A DNA stretch of 64,000 nt from Jannaschia helgolandensis. Its GTDB lineage: Bacteria; Pseudomonadota; Alphaproteobacteria; Rhodobacterales; Rhodobacteraceae. The translations under genes and the position numbers were made by a program. The notes beneath the pieces were generated by a model that saw nothing but the letters and a program-made list of their open reading frames with translations, did no database searches and had not been told where the DNA came from. Below are positions 46,808 to 56,464 of this stretch, piece after piece. Each line of letters begins with the position of its first letter. Position 1 is the stretch's first letter. Location of the stretch: contig NZ_FNZQ01000001.1 in NCBI RefSeq assembly GCF_900109285.1, forward strand, positions 649,001 through 713,000. Direction: 5' to 3'.

Positions 46808-47338
46808 ATGCTGATTGCCTTCAATAAACCGATGAACGTCCTCAGCCAGTTCACCGACGAGGGTCAGTGGCCCGGCCTGAAGCACCATATCGACGTGCCG
46901 GACGTATATGCAGCCGGGCGGCTGGATCGGGACAGCGAGGGGCTGCTGATCCTGACTGATAACGGCAAGGCGCAGGCGCGTATCACCTCGCCGAAAAACG
47001 CGATGCCGAAGACCTATTTCTCCATGATCGAAGGGACACCGCAGGATGACGCGCTGGAGGAGCTGCGTCAGGGCGTTACGCTGAAAGACGGGCCGACGCG
47101 CCCGGCTATGGTGGACAAGGTGCCCGCTCCGGAGTGGCTCTGGCCCCGCGTTCCGCCGGTGCGGGTCCGCAAGACGGTGCCTGATGCGTGGCTGCGCCTG
47201 ACGATTACCGAAGGGCGCAATCGTCAGGTGCGGCGGATGTGTGCCCATGTCGGGTTGCCGGTGTTGCGATTGATCCGCTGGCAGGTCGGGGACTGGACGC
47301 TGGAGGGGCTGGCACCGGGGGACTGGCGCGTCCTATGA
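46808..47338 (+). CDS. rluE: 23S rRNA pseudouridine synthase, RluE-like
   Basis: 176 residues of the RsuA/RluB/E/F family without an S4 domain, as in RluE (U2457 of 23S rRNA in E. coli). N-terminus [14 protein letters not shown], catalytic [14 protein letters not shown] with the essential Asp, KTYFSMIEG, and [17 protein letters not shown]. Begins 22 bases after polA stop on the same strand. Target position is inferred from family. Confidence 0.92.
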   Translation: MLIAFNKPMNVLSQFTDEGQWPGLKHHIDVPDVYAAGRLDRDSEGLLILTDNGKAQARITSPKNAMPKTYFSMIEGTPQDDALEELRQGVTLKDGPTRPAMVDKVPAPEWLWPRVPPVRVRKTVPDAWLRLTITEGRNRQVRRMCAHVGLPVLRLIRWQVGDWTLEGLAPGDWRVL

Positions 47339-47348
47339 TGCAATGCGA

Positions 47349-47921
47349 CTATCCGCGCAGGGCGGCGGCCTCGATCAGAGGAAAGAATATACCGTTCGAC
47401 ATCAGCCCGAACTGCCCATCCCGCTCCGTTCCGATTTCAACCAGCCGATAGAACGACTTGCGATCGATCAATGCCTCCAGCCCCCGGCGCACCTCGACAT
47501 AGGGCGATGGCTCACCGTCCTCGGCAAACGTCACCCGGATCGGGTTGTCGGAACCAGCAGTGACCAGATCGCCGACATTCGTCTCGAAGGTGATCTTGCC
47601 ATCTTCGGATTCGAAATCCACGGCGACGAAAGGCGCGTCCTCGACCACGATTCCGACCTTTTCGACCGGGGTGACGAGAAAATGCTGCTCACCCTCTTTC
47701 TTCAGGATCGACGCGAAAAGACGCACCAGTCCGGGTCGTCCGATTGGCGTGCCTTCGTGTATCCATGTGCCGTCACGCTTGATGGTGATGTCGATTTCGC
47801 CACAATAGGGTGGGTCCCACAGATGCACCGGCGGCATGCCGCGTTTGTCTTGCTTCGCGGCGACCTGGGCGGATTTCAGGAAAGACGTCGCCGACGGGGT
47901 AACGTGTTCTTGTCCGGCCAT
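47349..47921 (-). CDS. DUF1285 family protein
   Basis: 190 residues. Family motifs: PPVHLWDPPYCGEIDITIKR, RDGTWIHEGTPIGRPGLVRLFASIL, KVGIVVEDAPFVAVDFE. Function unknown; present in many alpha- and gammaproteobacteria. ATG 47921 preceded by GGGCAAAGGG is preferred over ATG 47939. Convergent with the pseudouridine synthase, divergent from the MoxR operon. Confidence 0.88.
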   Translation of the reverse strand: MAGQEHVTPSATSFLKSAQVAAKQDKRGMPPVHLWDPPYCGEIDITIKRDGTWIHEGTPIGRPGLVRLFASILKKEGEQHFLVTPVEKVGIVVEDAPFVAVDFESEDGKITFETNVGDLVTAGSDNPIRVTFAEDGEPSPYVEVRRGLEALIDRKSFYRLVEIGTERDGQFGLMSNGIFFPLIEAAALRG

Positions 47922-47987
47922 TGCCCTTTGCCCTCGCATCCGTCAGCCATACTTATGACATCAGATAAGCCGCGCGGGAGAAATGCA

Positions 47988-48989
47988 ATGTCCGATGACC
48001 TTCTCGACGAGATCGAGGCGCTGGGCGCCCGGTTGACCGATGCACGTACCGCGATCGCCACCCGCATCATCGGGCAGGACCGTGTGGTGGAGCTTTCGCT
48101 GGCGGCGATGTTGTCGGGTGGACATGCGTTGTTGCTGGGTCTGCCCGGACTGGGCAAGACGCGGCTGGTTGAAACCCTGGCAACCGTCATGGGCCTGTCG
48201 GGCAACCGTATCCAGTTCACGCCAGACCTGATGCCGTCGGACATTCTGGGATCGGAAGTGCTGGAAACCGCGCCGGACGGAAGCCGGGCCTTCCGCTATG
48301 TCGAAGGGCCGATCTTCGCCCAGCTTCTGATGGCAGACGAGATCAACCGCGCCAGCCCACGCACCCAATCCGCCCTGTTGCAGGCCATGCAGGAGCGCGA
48401 GGTCACTGTCGCCGGCCAGACCCGCAAGCTGCCTGCGCCGTTCCATGTGTTGGCGACGCAGAACCCGATCGAGCAGGAAGGGACATATCCCCTGCCCGAG
48501 GCGCAGCTGGACCGCTTTCTTGTCAAGATCGACGTCGATTATCCCGACCGCGAGACCGAGCGCGCCATCGTACTGGCCACCACCGGAGGGGCCGAGGCCG
48601 AGGCGCGGGCCGTTTTCGACCCCGAAAGCATGATGGCGGCACAGGCTGTGGTGCGGCGGATGCCGGTTGGCGATGGAGTGGTGGACCTTATCCTCGATCT
48701 TGTCCGCGCCTGCCGCCCCGATAACCCCGATGCACCCGATTCCGTCCGCAAGCATGTTGCCTGGGGGCCGGGCCCGCGCGCGGCGCAGGCCCTGATGCTT
48801 CTGGTTCGCGCGCAGGCATTGCTGGAAGGGCGTCTGGCCCCTGACCAAAGCGACGTCACCCGGCTGGCGCGACCCGTTCTGGGTCACCGCATGGCGCTGT
48901 CGTTCGCAGCGCGGGCCGAAGGTGTGATGCTGGAAAATGTTATCGACGAAGTCGCTGCCCGTGTCGGGCGGGTCGAGCAGGCGGCTTGA
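47988..48989 (+). CDS. MoxR-type AAA ATPase
   Basis: 333-residue AAA+ chaperone. Walker A GLPGLGKT at 51-58, Walker B LLMADEINRA, sensor 1 ATQNPIEQEGTYPLPEAQLD (nearly invariant in MoxR). Heads a four-gene operon MoxR - DUF58 - DUF4159/BatA - membrane protein, a layout common in alphaproteobacteria and associated with metal insertion or envelope maturation. ATG 47988 with GGGAGAAATGC. The stop overlaps the TTG start of the DUF58 gene. Confidence 0.93.
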   Translation: MSDDLLDEIEALGARLTDARTAIATRIIGQDRVVELSLAAMLSGGHALLLGLPGLGKTRLVETLATVMGLSGNRIQFTPDLMPSDILGSEVLETAPDGSRAFRYVEGPIFAQLLMADEINRASPRTQSALLQAMQEREVTVAGQTRKLPAPFHVLATQNPIEQEGTYPLPEAQLDRFLVKIDVDYPDRETERAIVLATTGGAEAEARAVFDPESMMAAQAVVRRMPVGDGVVDLILDLVRACRPDNPDAPDSVRKHVAWGPGPRAAQALMLLVRAQALLEGRLAPDQSDVTRLARPVLGHRMALSFAARAEGVMLENVIDEVAARVGRVEQAA

Positions 48990-49876
48990 AAGAAGCCCTT
49001 CATACGGCCGCGTCGCTTCGTGCCAGGTCTGAGAGCGCGGCGGCTGGGCTTCCCGGACTTCTGATGTCCGCCGAACGCCTGGCTGCGACGATCCTTCTGG
49101 GCGATCACGGACGCAAGCGGGCCGGATCCGGCGATGCCTTCTGGCAGTTCCGAGCGGCCCAGCCGGGCGATCCGCGCAAGTCCATTGACTGGCGGCAGTC
49201 GGCACGCGGGGATGGCCATTTTCTACGTGAAACCGAATGGCAGGCGGCCCAGTCGCTGATGCTTTGGGTCGATGATGCGGCATCGATGCGGTTTGCCGGT
49301 TCGGGGGTGGATCGTCCGTCCAAGCTGCGCCGGGCTCAGACGCTGGGACTGGCGCTGGCGGTTCTTGCGGTGCGCGCGGGCGAACGCACGGGACTGGCCA
49401 GTATGGCCGAACCGCCGCGCGCTGGCTCGGCGCAACTGATCCGAATGGCCAGTGCCTTGATGGAGGGCGGTGAGGTTCCCGACTATGGCGCGCCCCGGCC
49501 TCGCGTCATGCCATTTGGGTCGCGCGCAGTGTTTCTGTCGGACTTCCTCGGGCCGGTCGAAGCGGTGACGGACGCCCTGACTGCCGCTGCCGACCGGGGC
49601 GTCCAGGGGGTGTTGCTGCAAATTCTCGACCCGGAAGAGGAAGCCTTTCCCTATGACGGGCGCACCCTGTTCGAAAGCATGTCGGGGGCCGTCCGGTTCG
49701 AGACATTGAAGGCCGGACAATTGCGGGACGATTATCTGGCGCGACTGACGGCACGCCGCGCCGCGTTGCGCGATCTGTGCGCGCGAACCGGCTGGCGGTA
49801 TCAATTGCACCACACTGACGGATCGGCGGAGGCTGCGTTGCTGCCGCTTTATACCGCGCTGGAGCGTCGCAAATGA
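48986..49876 (+). CDS. DUF58 domain protein
   Basis: 296-residue partner of MoxR with a von Willebrand A-like fold. Conserved DPRKSIDWRQSARGDGHFLRE block (with the SIDW signature) and LRRAQTLGLALAVLAVR. Start is assigned as TTG 48986 in TTGA overlap with moxR; the first internal ATG (49064) would remove family sequence. Ends in an ATGA overlap with the next gene. Probably cytoplasmic or membrane-associated. Confidence 0.85.
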   Translation: MKEALHTAASLRARSESAAAGLPGLLMSAERLAATILLGDHGRKRAGSGDAFWQFRAAQPGDPRKSIDWRQSARGDGHFLRETEWQAAQSLMLWVDDAASMRFAGSGVDRPSKLRRAQTLGLALAVLAVRAGERTGLASMAEPPRAGSAQLIRMASALMEGGEVPDYGAPRPRVMPFGSRAVFLSDFLGPVEAVTDALTAAADRGVQGVLLQILDPEEEAFPYDGRTLFESMSGAVRFETLKAGQLRDDYLARLTARRAALRDLCARTGWRYQLHHTDGSAEAALLPLYTALERRK

Positions 49877-52563
49877 GCGCGATCGCCTTTACTGCGCCGC
49901 TGCTTCTGGTGGCCCTGATCGTGCTGCCGATCCTGTGGTGGCTACTGCGTGCCGTGCCGCCCGCGCCGATCCGACGGCGGTTCCCCGGCATCGTTCTGCT
50001 GCTGGGTCTGAAAGACGACGAGAGCCAGACGGCCACGACACCGTGGTGGTTGCTGCTGCTGCGGATGCTGGCGCTGGCTGCTGTAATCGTGGGCTTTGCC
50101 GGTCCGATCCTGAACCCGCGGACGGTCGGCACAGCCACCGGACCGCTGCTGGTGCTGATGGATGCAAGCTGGGCGTCGGCGCGCGATTGGCCCGCTCGCG
50201 TGGCCAAGGTCGACGAGATGTTGCGGGACGCGGCCCGCGTCGGTCGCCTTGCCGCGGTTTTACCCCTTACCGACCCATTGCCCGAAGAGATCCCGTGGCA
50301 ATCCGCTGCTGCCTGGGTCGAACGTCTGCCCTCGGTTCAGCCGCGTGCATGGGAGCCTGAATATCAGGGCCTGACCGATTTGCCGCTGGAGGGCGCCGAG
50401 ATCGTCTGGATGTCCGACGGGTTGGCGCGTGAAGGACGTGACGTCCTGTCTGCCCGCGTGATCGAAAGCGACCGTCCGATTCTGGGCCTTACGCCCGCCC
50501 GCTATGAGGACGGCGTGATCAACCTGCGCGCCCTGCGTCTGGGCGACGGGACCGAACGGTCTGTCGAATTGCGCGCAGTTGGCCCCGGCCCGAACGGCGC
50601 CTTGACGCAGCTGGGCGTGGCCCCCGCCAATTTCGCTGCCGGCGCATCCGAGGCCGAGGTGTCCCTGACCCTACCGCCCGAATTGCGCAATCGCGTGCAG
50701 CGGTTCGAGATCAGCGGTGAGCGCAGCGCCGGGGCGGTGTCCCTGACCGATGACAGCCTGTCGCGGCGCGAAGTCGCACTTTTGACGCAGGCCGGGGACG
50801 AGTCGCAGGATCTGTTGTCGCCGCTCTACTATCTGCGCAACGCGCTGGCCCCGACCGCCGACCTGATCGAAGGTGATCTGGAAACCCTTCTGCCCGCCAC
50901 TCCGGACGTTCTGGTGATGGCGGATGTCGCGCGCCTGTCGCCTAGTGAGACCGATCAGGTGACGGAATGGGTCGAGAACGGCGGGCTGCTTTTGCGCTTT
51001 GCCGGCCCGACCCTCGCCGCATCCGATATCAGCCGCGAGGACGAAGACCCGCTTCTGCCGGTTCGTCTGCGATCCGGCGGGCGCACGGTCGGAGGCGCGC
51101 TGTCGTGGGGGGAGCCGAAAACGCTGCGACCTTTCGACGAAACCTCGCCCTTTTTTGGCCTGACCCTGACCGATGAGGTATCGGTGACCAGTCAGATCGT
51201 CGCGCAACCCGATCCGACACTGGCAGACCGCACCATCGCCGCCTTGGCCGATGGCACGCCGCTGGTGACGCGCAAGCCAGTGGGACAGGGTCAGATCGTG
51301 CTGTTTCATGTCACCGCCAATGCCGAATGGTCGACGCTGCCGCTGTCGGGTCTGTTTGTTCAGATGTTGGAACGCCTTGCCGTGTCGACCCGTCCCGCCG
51401 CTCTGGAACCCGAGGCGCTGGAAGGCACGACGTGGGTGCCGCGCATCGTCCTTGATGGATTCGGTGTGCCGCGCGATGCAGGTGCGATGGCCGGTGTGCC
51501 GGGCGAAGACCTGATCGACCCGAAGTCTTCCGCCGATTTGCCTGCCGGGCTTTACGAAGGGCCTGGGCAGAGCCTTGCGCTCAACGTCCTCACTGCGGAT
51601 GCCGAGCTTGTGGCGGCGCGTTGGCCAGCGGGCACTGTTATCGACGGACTGACCCGGGCGACACAGACCAACCTCATGCCGTGGCTTCTGGCGGCGGCGC
51701 TGATATTTCTGACAATAGATGCGATCGCTTCGCTCTGGCTTGGCGGGAGGCTGCGGCGTGGGCTGGCGACCGCCGTGATGGCAGCACTGATAATGGTAGC
51801 ACCGGACGCGCAGGCGCAGGAGATTGATGTTCCGGGCGAAGTGGCGCTGGCCTATGTCCGCACCGGCAATGCGCGGATTGACGAAATATCCGAAGCGGGC
51901 CTCAGGGGCCTGTCCGCTGTGCTGGCGCAACGCACCTCGGTCGAGCCGGAAGCCCCGCGCGGCGTCGATCTGGAGACGGACGAACTGGCTTTTTTCCCAC
52001 TGCTCTACTGGCCGGTCGATCCGGCGCAGCCGATTCCGTCCTCCGACGCCTACGCGCGGTTGAACCGATATCTGCGCGGCGGCGGCATGATCGTTTTCGA
52101 TACCCGCGATGCCGATATCGGCGGCTTCGGGTCGTCGTCGCCCGCTTCGGTCCGCCTGCGCGATCTGGCCGCGCCGCTGGATATTCCTCCGCTGGAGCCT
52201 TTGCCCGACGACCACGTCATGACACGCAGCTTCTATCTTCTGCAGGACTATCCGGGCCGCTATAATTCGCGCGACGTCTGGGTCGAAGCCAGTCCGAATG
52301 TCGAACAGGTCGAAGGCATGCCGTTCCGCAACCTGAATGACGGTGTGACGCCGGTGGTGATTGGCGCGAACGACTGGGCCGCCGCCTGGGCCGTGGATGA
52401 ACAGGGGCGAGCGCTGTTGCCGATCGGATCTGGTTTCGCGGGCGAACGACAGCGCGAGATTGCGCTGCGGTTCGGCGTAAATCTCGTGATGCATGTGCTG
52501 TCGGGCAACTACAAATCCGATCAGGTACATGTGCCCGCGCTGCTCGACCGGCTGGGAAACTGA
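49873..52563 (+). CDS. DUF4159/BatA-type membrane protein
   Basis: 896 residues. N-terminal BatA region with helices at about 7-26 and 56-78 (LLLVALIVLPILWWLLRAVP), a periplasmic middle part, membrane segments near 590-640 and a C-terminal DUF4159 domain (AYVRTGNARIDEISEAGLRG, LLYWPVDPAQPIPS, LNRYLRGGGMIVFDTRDAD). The region just before DUF4159 ends VAPDAQAQEIDV, which looks like an internal signal-like cleavage site. ATGA overlap with the DUF58 gene. Third gene of the MoxR operon; function unknown. Confidence 0.87.
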   Translation: MSAIAFTAPLLLVALIVLPILWWLLRAVPPAPIRRRFPGIVLLLGLKDDESQTATTPWWLLLLRMLALAAVIVGFAGPILNPRTVGTATGPLLVLMDASWASARDWPARVAKVDEMLRDAARVGRLAAVLPLTDPLPEEIPWQSAAAWVERLPSVQPRAWEPEYQGLTDLPLEGAEIVWMSDGLAREGRDVLSARVIESDRPILGLTPARYEDGVINLRALRLGDGTERSVELRAVGPGPNGALTQLGVAPANFAAGASEAEVSLTLPPELRNRVQRFEISGERSAGAVSLTDDSLSRREVALLTQAGDESQDLLSPLYYLRNALAPTADLIEGDLETLLPATPDVLVMADVARLSPSETDQVTEWVENGGLLLRFAGPTLAASDISREDEDPLLPVRLRSGGRTVGGALSWGEPKTLRPFDETSPFFGLTLTDEVSVTSQIVAQPDPTLADRTIAALADGTPLVTRKPVGQGQIVLFHVTANAEWSTLPLSGLFVQMLERLAVSTRPAALEPEALEGTTWVPRIVLDGFGVPRDAGAMAGVPGEDLIDPKSSADLPAGLYEGPGQSLALNVLTADAELVAARWPAGTVIDGLTRATQTNLMPWLLAAALIFLTIDAIASLWLGGRLRRGLATAVMAALIMVAPDAQAQEIDVPGEVALAYVRTGNARIDEISEAGLRGLSAVLAQRTSVEPEAPRGVDLETDELAFFPLLYWPVDPAQPIPSSDAYARLNRYLRGGGMIVFDTRDADIGGFGSSSPASVRLRDLAAPLDIPPLEPLPDDHVMTRSFYLLQDYPGRYNSRDVWVEASPNVEQVEGMPFRNLNDGVTPVVIGANDWAAAWAVDEQGRALLPIGSGFAGERQREIALRFGVNLVMHVLSGNYKSDQVHVPALLDRLGN

Positions 52564-52564
52564 C

Positions 52565-54625
52565 ATGACGCGCCAGATCATCTTCGATCCGATGTTGCCA
52601 CTCTGGCTGATCGCCGCGCTTGCCGGGGTGGCTCTGGCCGTCTGCGTGCTGGCGGCGGTTCGTGGCCTGCCCGGCTGGTGGCTGCGCGCATTGGCCGTCG
52701 GGACGGTGGCATTGGCCCTGCTCGACCCCAGCCTGCAGACCGAAGACCGGGAGCCGCTGTCGGACATCCTGCTGATCGCCGTCGACGAAAGTGCCAGTCA
52801 GGGCCTGTCGGATCGCCGCGACCAGACCGAAGCGGCCCTGGCCGATCTGCTGGAGGAGGCAGCGGGCGATGGCCTCGATACCCGTGTCACCCGGGTTGCC
52901 GACGGCGATGGCGACGAGGGTACGCTGATGATGGGCGCGCTTGGTGAATTGCTGGCCGAGGTGCCACGCGACCGGGTGGCCGGGGCAGTCATCATTTCGG
53001 ATGGGCAGGTGCATGATGCGGCGCAACTGCCGGAATTGCCCGCGCCGCTGCATTTGTTGCGGACCGGTCGGGACGGCGACTGGGATCGGCGACTGATCGT
53101 GTCGAACGCGCCCAGCTTTGCGATTCTGGACGAGGAATTCACCATCACCCTGCGGATCGAGGATCAGGGTGATGTGCCCGCCGATGCCGGGACCGAGGCC
53201 GATATCGTGTTGGCCATCGATGGCGGTCAGCCCCGCGCCTACCGGATGCCGGTCGGCGAGGATATCCAGCTTCCGGTCATCCTGCCGCACGGCGGACTGA
53301 ACGTGATTGAGTTTTCCGTGCCCGAAGCCGAGGGCGAGTTGACGGACCGTAACAATGCAGCCGTTATCCAGATCAATGGTGTGCGAGACCGGTTGCGGGT
53401 GCTGCTGGTCTCGGGCGAGCCGCATCCCGGCCAGCGGACGTGGCGCAACCTGCTGAAGGCGGATTCGGCCGTCGATCTGGTGCATTTCACCATCCTGCGG
53501 CCACCCGGCAAGCAGGACGGGGTGCCGGTCACCGAACTTTCGCTGATCGCCTTTCCGACACGGGAGCTGTTCAGCGAGAAGATCGACGAATTCGATCTGA
53601 TCATCTTCGACCGTTATCAGCGGCGCGGCATCCTGCCGTCAGTCTATCTGGATAATGTGCGCAGTTACGTCGAACAGGGTGGTGCCCTTCTGGTTGCCGC
53701 CGGGCCTGATTTTGCCAGCGCGGACAGCATCTTTCGCTCGCCGCTTGCGCCGATCCTGCCAGCCGCGCCGACGGCTATCGTGTTGAACGAAGGCTTCCTG
53801 CCAACGGTCTCTGAAACCGGACAGAAACACCCCGTGACCGAAGGGTTGCCTACGGGGTTCGGGCTGGATGGTGCGCCCTGGGGGCGCTGGTTCCGGCAGG
53901 TTCAGGTCGAGGCGCTGCCGGATGCGGAAACGGTAATGACCGGCGTGAACGACGAGCCGCTTCTGATCCTTGACCGCGTCAAGGCGGGGCGGGTGGCGCT
54001 GTTGGGGTCGGATCACGTGTGGCTTTGGGACCGGGGCTTCGAAGGTGGCGGCCCACAGGCCGAATTGCTGCGCCGTCTGGCCCACTGGCTGATGCAGGAA
54101 CCGGAACTGGAGGAGGAGGCGCTGACCGCCGCCGCACTGGGGCAGGAAATCACTGTGACACGCCGGACGCTGGGCGATGCGCCAGGTGCCGTCACCGTTA
54201 CCGCGCCCGATGGCACCGAGTCGCAGCTTGAATTGACCATGCAAGCGCCGGGGCGCTTCGTCGGACGCATTATCGGGGCCGAACAGGGCCTGTATCGCAT
54301 GACCGAAGGCGAGCGGACGGCCGTTATCGGGCTTGGCCCCGCAGCACCGCGCGAATTCGTCGAAACGATTGCGACGGACACGATTCTGGCCCCTGCGATT
54401 GATGCACGACAAGGCGGCGCGATTGCCTTGCAGGACGGATCGCCGAACCTTCGGTCCGTGCGTGAAGGTCGCCGGGCAGCCGGTCGCGGCTGGATCGGCT
54501 GGACCCCGCGCAATGCTTATCTGACGGCGGATGTACGCATCCTGTCCCTTGTTCCCGCGTGGCTTTTCCTTCTGCTTGCCGCGGGTCTGGCGACATGGGC
54601 CTGGCTGCGCGAAGGCCGTAGCTGA
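52565..54625 (+). CDS. Membrane protein with VWA/glutamine-amidotransferase-like domain
   Basis: 686 residues. Two membrane helices at about 13-35 and 42-58, a long periplasmic part with LIAVDESASQGLSDRRDQT (VWA-like) and VRDRLRVLLVSGEPHPGQRTW, SYVEQGGALLVAAGPDF (class I amidotransferase-like fold without the catalytic Cys), and a C-terminal helix about 660-682. Starts one base after the previous stop. Last gene of the MoxR operon; homologues are always found in this position. Biochemical role unknown. Confidence 0.87.
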   Translation: MTRQIIFDPMLPLWLIAALAGVALAVCVLAAVRGLPGWWLRALAVGTVALALLDPSLQTEDREPLSDILLIAVDESASQGLSDRRDQTEAALADLLEEAAGDGLDTRVTRVADGDGDEGTLMMGALGELLAEVPRDRVAGAVIISDGQVHDAAQLPELPAPLHLLRTGRDGDWDRRLIVSNAPSFAILDEEFTITLRIEDQGDVPADAGTEADIVLAIDGGQPRAYRMPVGEDIQLPVILPHGGLNVIEFSVPEAEGELTDRNNAAVIQINGVRDRLRVLLVSGEPHPGQRTWRNLLKADSAVDLVHFTILRPPGKQDGVPVTELSLIAFPTRELFSEKIDEFDLIIFDRYQRRGILPSVYLDNVRSYVEQGGALLVAAGPDFASADSIFRSPLAPILPAAPTAIVLNEGFLPTVSETGQKHPVTEGLPTGFGLDGAPWGRWFRQVQVEALPDAETVMTGVNDEPLLILDRVKAGRVALLGSDHVWLWDRGFEGGGPQAELLRRLAHWLMQEPELEEEALTAAALGQEITVTRRTLGDAPGAVTVTAPDGTESQLELTMQAPGRFVGRIIGAEQGLYRMTEGERTAVIGLGPAAPREFVETIATDTILAPAIDARQGGAIALQDGSPNLRSVREGRRAAGRGWIGWTPRNAYLTADVRILSLVPAWLFLLLAAGLATWAWLREGRS

Positions 54626-54787
54626 GAAGATTGGACGGGGAACCGTGGGTAGCTGCTCGGGTCTGCAAGACCGGCCGTTTGTACGAATTTGGTTTTTTAC
54701 ATTTCAATTCGTTTGATGTTGATGTTCGCGGCATACGCATGGCCAAGAGCCATTCAGGCCGAATTCATTCCAGGAAGGATGAACGAC

Positions 54788-55816
54788 ATGATCAATCGCA
54801 GATGGCTGGCCGGTCTTCTGAGCGGTGCTGCAATGGCGCTGACTGCCTTGCCCGCCTTGGCGCAGGAGGTAACGCTGAAGCTGCATCAGTTTCTGCCCGC
54901 GCAGGCGAACGTTCCGAAACTGATCCTCGATGTCTGGGCCGACAAGGTCGAGGCCGACTCGGACGGTCGCATCAGGATCGACCGTTATCCGTCCATGCAG
55001 CTTGGCGGGACACCGCCGCAGTTGATGGATCAGGTCGCCGATGGAGTCGCAGACATCGTCTGGACGGTTGCCGGATATACACCGGGCCGCTTTCCATCGA
55101 CAGAAGTGTTCGAACTTCCGTTCATGATCAGCGATGCACGCGCCGCGTCATCGGCCTATTGGCAGATGTATGAAAGCCGCATGCAGGACGAATTTGCGGA
55201 CGTTAAGGTACTGGGCACTTGGGTCCATGGACCGGGCGTAATCCATGCCAGTAAACAGATCCGCACACCTGCCGATATGCAGGGTCTCAAGATCCGCGGT
55301 GCGACCCGTCAGGTGAATACCCTGCTGGAAACGCTGGGGGCCACGCCGGTCGGCATGCCCGTGCCTTCCATCCCCGAGGCGCTGTCCAAGGGCGTCATCG
55401 ACGGCACGACCATCCCGTGGGAGGTGACGGGCGCGCTGAAGGTGCCGGAGTTGGTGAATTACCATACCGAATTCGAAGGTCGGATGCTTTATGACGTGAC
55501 TTTCGTTCTGGCGATGAACAAGGCCAGGTATCAGAGCCTGCCTGACGACCTGAAAAAAGTGATCGACGATAATTCCGGGCTGGAATTCTCGATTTTCGCT
55601 GGGGGCACGCAGGCCGACAGCGACGGCCCTGCCCGTCAGGCTGCTGTCGACAACGGCAACCAGATTGTCACTCTTTCCGAAGCGGAAGCACAGGCCTGGG
55701 TCCTGGCGTCGCAGCCGGTCTATGACGCATGGATCGCTGAGATGGAGGCGAAGGGCATTGACGGTCAGGCATTGATCGACGAAGCCCGTAGGCTGATGGA
55801 CGAATACGAGGGCTGA
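54788..55816 (+). CDS. dctP: TRAP transporter solute-binding protein
   Basis: 342 residues with signal peptide 1-25 (WLAGLLSGAAMALTALPALA). Mature protein begins QEVTLKLHQFLPAQANVPK and contains GLKIRGATRQVNTLLETLGATPVGMP, with the conserved Arg that binds the carboxylate of the substrate, and SIPEALSKGVIDGTTIPWE. DctP family. ATG 54788 has GGAAGG at proper spacing. First of dctPQM. Substrate unknown, an organic acid is most likely. Confidence 0.93.
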   Translation: MINRRWLAGLLSGAAMALTALPALAQEVTLKLHQFLPAQANVPKLILDVWADKVEADSDGRIRIDRYPSMQLGGTPPQLMDQVADGVADIVWTVAGYTPGRFPSTEVFELPFMISDARAASSAYWQMYESRMQDEFADVKVLGTWVHGPGVIHASKQIRTPADMQGLKIRGATRQVNTLLETLGATPVGMPVPSIPEALSKGVIDGTTIPWEVTGALKVPELVNYHTEFEGRMLYDVTFVLAMNKARYQSLPDDLKKVIDDNSGLEFSIFAGGTQADSDGPARQAAVDNGNQIVTLSEAEAQAWVLASQPVYDAWIAEMEAKGIDGQALIDEARRLMDEYEG

Positions 55817-55885
55817 TACTGGCCAGATATTCATGGGGCTGCGTCCGACCGGATGCCGCCCCGTTGCTTTTTCAAAGGGGCGGGA

Positions 55886-56464
55886 ATGCTGCGACGGATC
55901 ATGGAGGCGCTTGCCCGCGTCATGGCCACCCTGGGTGGTCTGGTGCTGACGGCGTTGATCGTGATGACGTGCCTGTCGATCTTCGGGCGTTTCCTGAACG
56001 GGGTCCTGCATTCGGACCTGCTGGACGGGACCGGTCTGGCGATCTGGCTTCTGTCGCTGGGGATCGGGCCGATCAACGGCGACTTCGAACTGATCGAGGC
56101 AGGGATGGCCTTTACGATTTTTGCGTTCCTGCCGATCACGCAGTTGCGCGACGGCCATGCCGCGGTCGATATCTTCACCAACATGCTGGGCGAGGGGGTG
56201 AACCGGGTTCTGTCGGTTCTGTGGGCGACGTTGTTTGCCGCCGTTCTGATCCTGATTGCCTGGCAATTGTGGCAGGGGACACAGGCCAAGATGCGCTATG
56301 GCGAAACGACCTACCTGATCCAGTTTCCGATCTGGTGGTCCTATGCAGCGGCATTGGTCGGGGCGGTCTTGTCCGCCCTGGTGGGGACCTATGTCGCGCT
56401 GGTCCGACTGACAGAACTGGCGACCGGCACGCCGATTATCGCGTCCGACGGTGCGGAGCAGTGA
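55886..56464 (+). CDS. dctQ: TRAP transporter small permease
   Basis: 192-residue DctQ-type membrane protein with four helices (about 13-35, 65-90, 105-125, 143-165) and family block QLRDGHAAVDIFTNMLGEG. ATG 55886 with AAGGGGCGGGA upstream, 69 bases after dctP. Ends in a GTGA overlap with dctM. The residue pattern around FELIEAGMAFTIFAFLP matches the DctQ interface with DctM. Confidence 0.92.
   Translation: MLRRIMEALARVMATLGGLVLTALIVMTCLSIFGRFLNGVLHSDLLDGTGLAIWLLSLGIGPINGDFELIEAGMAFTIFAFLPITQLRDGHAAVDIFTNMLGEGVNRVLSVLWATLFAAVLILIAWQLWQGTQAKMRYGETTYLIQFPIWWSYAAALVGAVLSALVGTYVALVRLTELATGTPIIASDGAEQ

Noticed and set aside
50671-52767. 698-codon open frame on the - strand
   Set aside because: Antisense of the DUF4159 gene; Arg/His/Gln-rich translation typical of shadow frames.
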